64,000 nt of DNA from NCBI GenBank assembly GCA_965279135.1, contig OZ257133.1, positions 2,790,001-2,854,000 on the forward strand, in the 5' to 3' direction. The DNA is from Croceimicrobium sp965279135. Its GTDB lineage: Bacteria; Bacteroidota; Bacteroidia; Flavobacteriales; Schleiferiaceae. A model generated the notes under the pieces. It searched no databases. It was given only the letters and a program-made list of their open reading frames with translations, and was not told where the DNA came from. The translations under genes were made by a program, and so were the position numbers. Each line of letters starts with the position of its first letter. Within the stretch, counting starts at the first letter, position 1. This document shows, piece by piece, positions 62,751 through 64,000 of the stretch.

Positions 62751-64000
62751 ATCGTCGCTTTTTCTTTTACCAGGATTTTTTCCAATTCCTCCAGAGATCG
62801 ACCCTTGGTTTCAGGTACCACGCGGATAATAAATATCAGACCTAATAAGGCAAAAACACCATAGATTAAAAAGGTCATGGAGCTTCCTAGAACCTCCAAT
62901 TCATAAGGGAATACCCACTGCACAATGAGGCTTACTGCCGAGTTGATCAATCCAACAAAAGAGATAGCAATTCCTCGTACCCGATTGGGGAAAAGCTCAG
63001 AAAAGAGCACCCACATTACCGGTCCTACGGAAATGGCAAAAGAGGCCACGAAAGCCAAAATCGCGCTTAAGATCAAAATGGTATTAAGTTCGGTTGCTGC
63101 CTTGATCACGTCTCCCTTTTTCTCTTCCCAAACTTCCGGGCCAATCAAGGCCTGTGCTGCAGCACTAAAGTCATTTTCAGAATCGAAAGCCTTACCGTCA
63201 AGACTACTAAGGTCTGCTTCCAGAGCTAAAGTCTCAATGTCTTCCGACTGCAGTTTATAGGTAGCAGAGCTGAATCCATAGGAAAGCACAAACATAGAGA
63301 CCACGATTCCCGCCACCCCGAAGATTAAGAGCGGTCTACGACCCAGTTTATCAATAAAAAGTATAGCCAGAATGGTGAAGACTAAGTTGACTAAACCAAC
63401 CAGGATTGCTTGCATAAAAGAGGCATCTGTACCTAAGCCACTTTGCTCGAAAATCATTGGTGCGTAGAAGAATACAGAATTGATTCCGGTGATCTGTTGC
63501 AAAATGGCCACCACAACTCCGATACTCAATACCAGCCGAAGAGCGGGGCTAAAAAGTTCAAACAAACCACCTTCATCTTTCTTGCTTTCGTTCTCTATGT
63601 TTTGCTTAATGCGATCAAGTTCTTCCAGAGCCTTTTCATAACCTGCTACGCGGGTCATCACTTTTTGAGCCTCTTGCTCCTTACCGCGCATCATTAACCA
63701 TCTAGGGCTACGAGGAACCAGAAACAATCCAAAGAAATAAAGGACAGCTGGAAGTGTTTCCAGTCCTAACATCCAACGCCAGTTATGCTCGGCAATCCCA
63801 AGATCAGCAACCCAAGAGGAATCGCTTTTTCCCAATTGTAAAATCCAATAGTTACTAAAGAAAGCAAGGGAAATACCAATTACGATATTTAACTGATTAA
63901 AGCTTACCAGTCTACCGCGTAGTTCAGCGGGAGCAATTTCTGCTATATAAAGCGGAGCTAAAATCAAAGAAGCACCAACCCCGAAGCCCCCGATCATGCG
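62747..64000 (-). CDS. MFS sugar porter, N-terminus outside window
   Basis: Sugar:H+ symporter or uniporter of the SP subfamily (XylE/GlcP-like) in the inner membrane. The frame is open to the right edge, so the first ~60-70 residues are missing; the visible Met near 63997 is inside the RMIGGFGVG motif. Other marks are APAELRGRLVSFNQL, SPRWLMMRGKEQEA, LQQITGINSVFFYAP, DKLGRRPLLIFG and the C-terminal PETKGRSLEELEKI. It has a longer cytoplasmic/periplasmic loop (~240-300, rich in D/E) than simple XylE. It is the first visible gene of the minus-strand glucan operon and likely imports glucose or short glucans. Confidence 0.93.
   Translation of the reverse strand, partial: RMIGGFGVGASLILAPLYIAEIAPAELRGRLVSFNQLNIVIGISLAFFSNYWILQLGKSDSSWVADLGIAEHNWRWMLGLETLPAVLYFFGLFLVPRSPRWLMMRGKEQEAQKVMTRVAGYEKALEELDRIKQNIENESKKDEGGLFELFSPALRLVLSIGVVVAILQQITGINSVFFYAPMIFEQSGLGTDASFMQAILVGLVNLVFTILAILFIDKLGRRPLLIFGVAGIVVSMFVLSYGFSSATYKLQSEDIETLALEADLSSLDGKAFDSENDFSAAAQALIGPEVWEEKKGDVIKAATELNTILILSAILAFVASFAISVGPVMWVLFSELFPNRVRGIAISFVGLINSAVSLIVQWVFPYELEVLGSSMTFLIYGVFALLGLIFIIRVVPETKGRSLEELEKILVKEKATI

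Noticed and set aside
1..64000. CRISPR arrays, insertion sequences, prophage or integrase genes
   Set aside because: No regularly spaced repeats, transposase, integrase or phage structural genes were found on reading; the FISUMP head motif resembles tail-fibre starts but occurs widely in surface proteins.

Overview
The window reads as chromosomal DNA of a member of the phylum Bacteroidota, most likely a marine Flavobacteriales-type bacterium. The grounds are a SusC/SusD pair, type IX secretion (T9SS) C-terminal sorting domains on several exported proteins, promoters of the TTTG-N20-TAnnTTTG type, the Bacteroides-type Bat operon, S46 dipeptidyl-peptidase and many lipoproteins. No phage, insertion sequence, CRISPR array or classical defence island was seen.

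Layout. 1-7.5 kb: end of a T9SS-secreted beta-propeller protein, an XRE regulator, purQ, a polytopic membrane protein, a thioredoxin-fold protein and a large periplasmic-sensor histidine kinase. 7.7-15.5 kb: a secreted protein with a degenerate sorting tail, a TlpA-like thioredoxin protein and four paralogous exported proteins of the FISUMP type (Fibrobacter succinogenes major paralogous domain), with a divergent XRE regulator between copies 2 and 3. 15.6-31.6 kb: housekeeping and envelope genes (acyl-CoA carboxylase beta chain, Spy-like protein, SDR, Cys/Met-metabolism PLP enzyme, S46 peptidase, MltF-like lytic transglycosylase, PdeM-like phosphoesterase, fructosamine kinase, hybrid histidine kinase, di-heme peroxidase, PhoX-like T9SS protein). 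32-40.1 kb: a tightly coupled eight-gene MoxR/DUF58/BatABCDE operon. 40.1-42.8 kb: dGTPase, a BioD-like P-loop protein and tRNA-Ala(GGC).

43.3-64 kb is a polysaccharide utilisation locus whose enzymes all point to beta-1,3/1,6-glucan (laminarin-like) substrates. It consists of two convergent operons. The plus-strand operon holds SusC, SusD, a PKD/CBM surface glycan-binding lipoprotein and a GH16 lipoprotein. The minus-strand operon holds, in transcription order, an MFS sugar porter (cut by the window edge), GH16, GH30, a large cytoplasmic GH94-clan phosphorylase that best fits beta-1,3-oligoglucan phosphorylases (GH149/GH161), a multimodular T9SS-secreted GH81 and a GH17 lipoprotein. Inferred flow: GH81 and surface GH16 cut the glucan outside, SusCD imports oligosaccharides, GH30/GH16/GH17 trim and debranch them in the envelope, the porter moves sugars inward and the phosphorylase conserves energy as glucose 1-phosphate. 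A 10-bp perfect inverted repeat overlaps the -33 box of the susC promoter and is the best candidate operator in the window.

The less ordinary items are the FISUMP array with conserved cysteines beside a thioredoxin-fold gene, the inverted repeat in the susC promoter, a strong terminator inside the susCD operon, and three convergent gene pairs that all share the same 4-base CTAA stop overlap.
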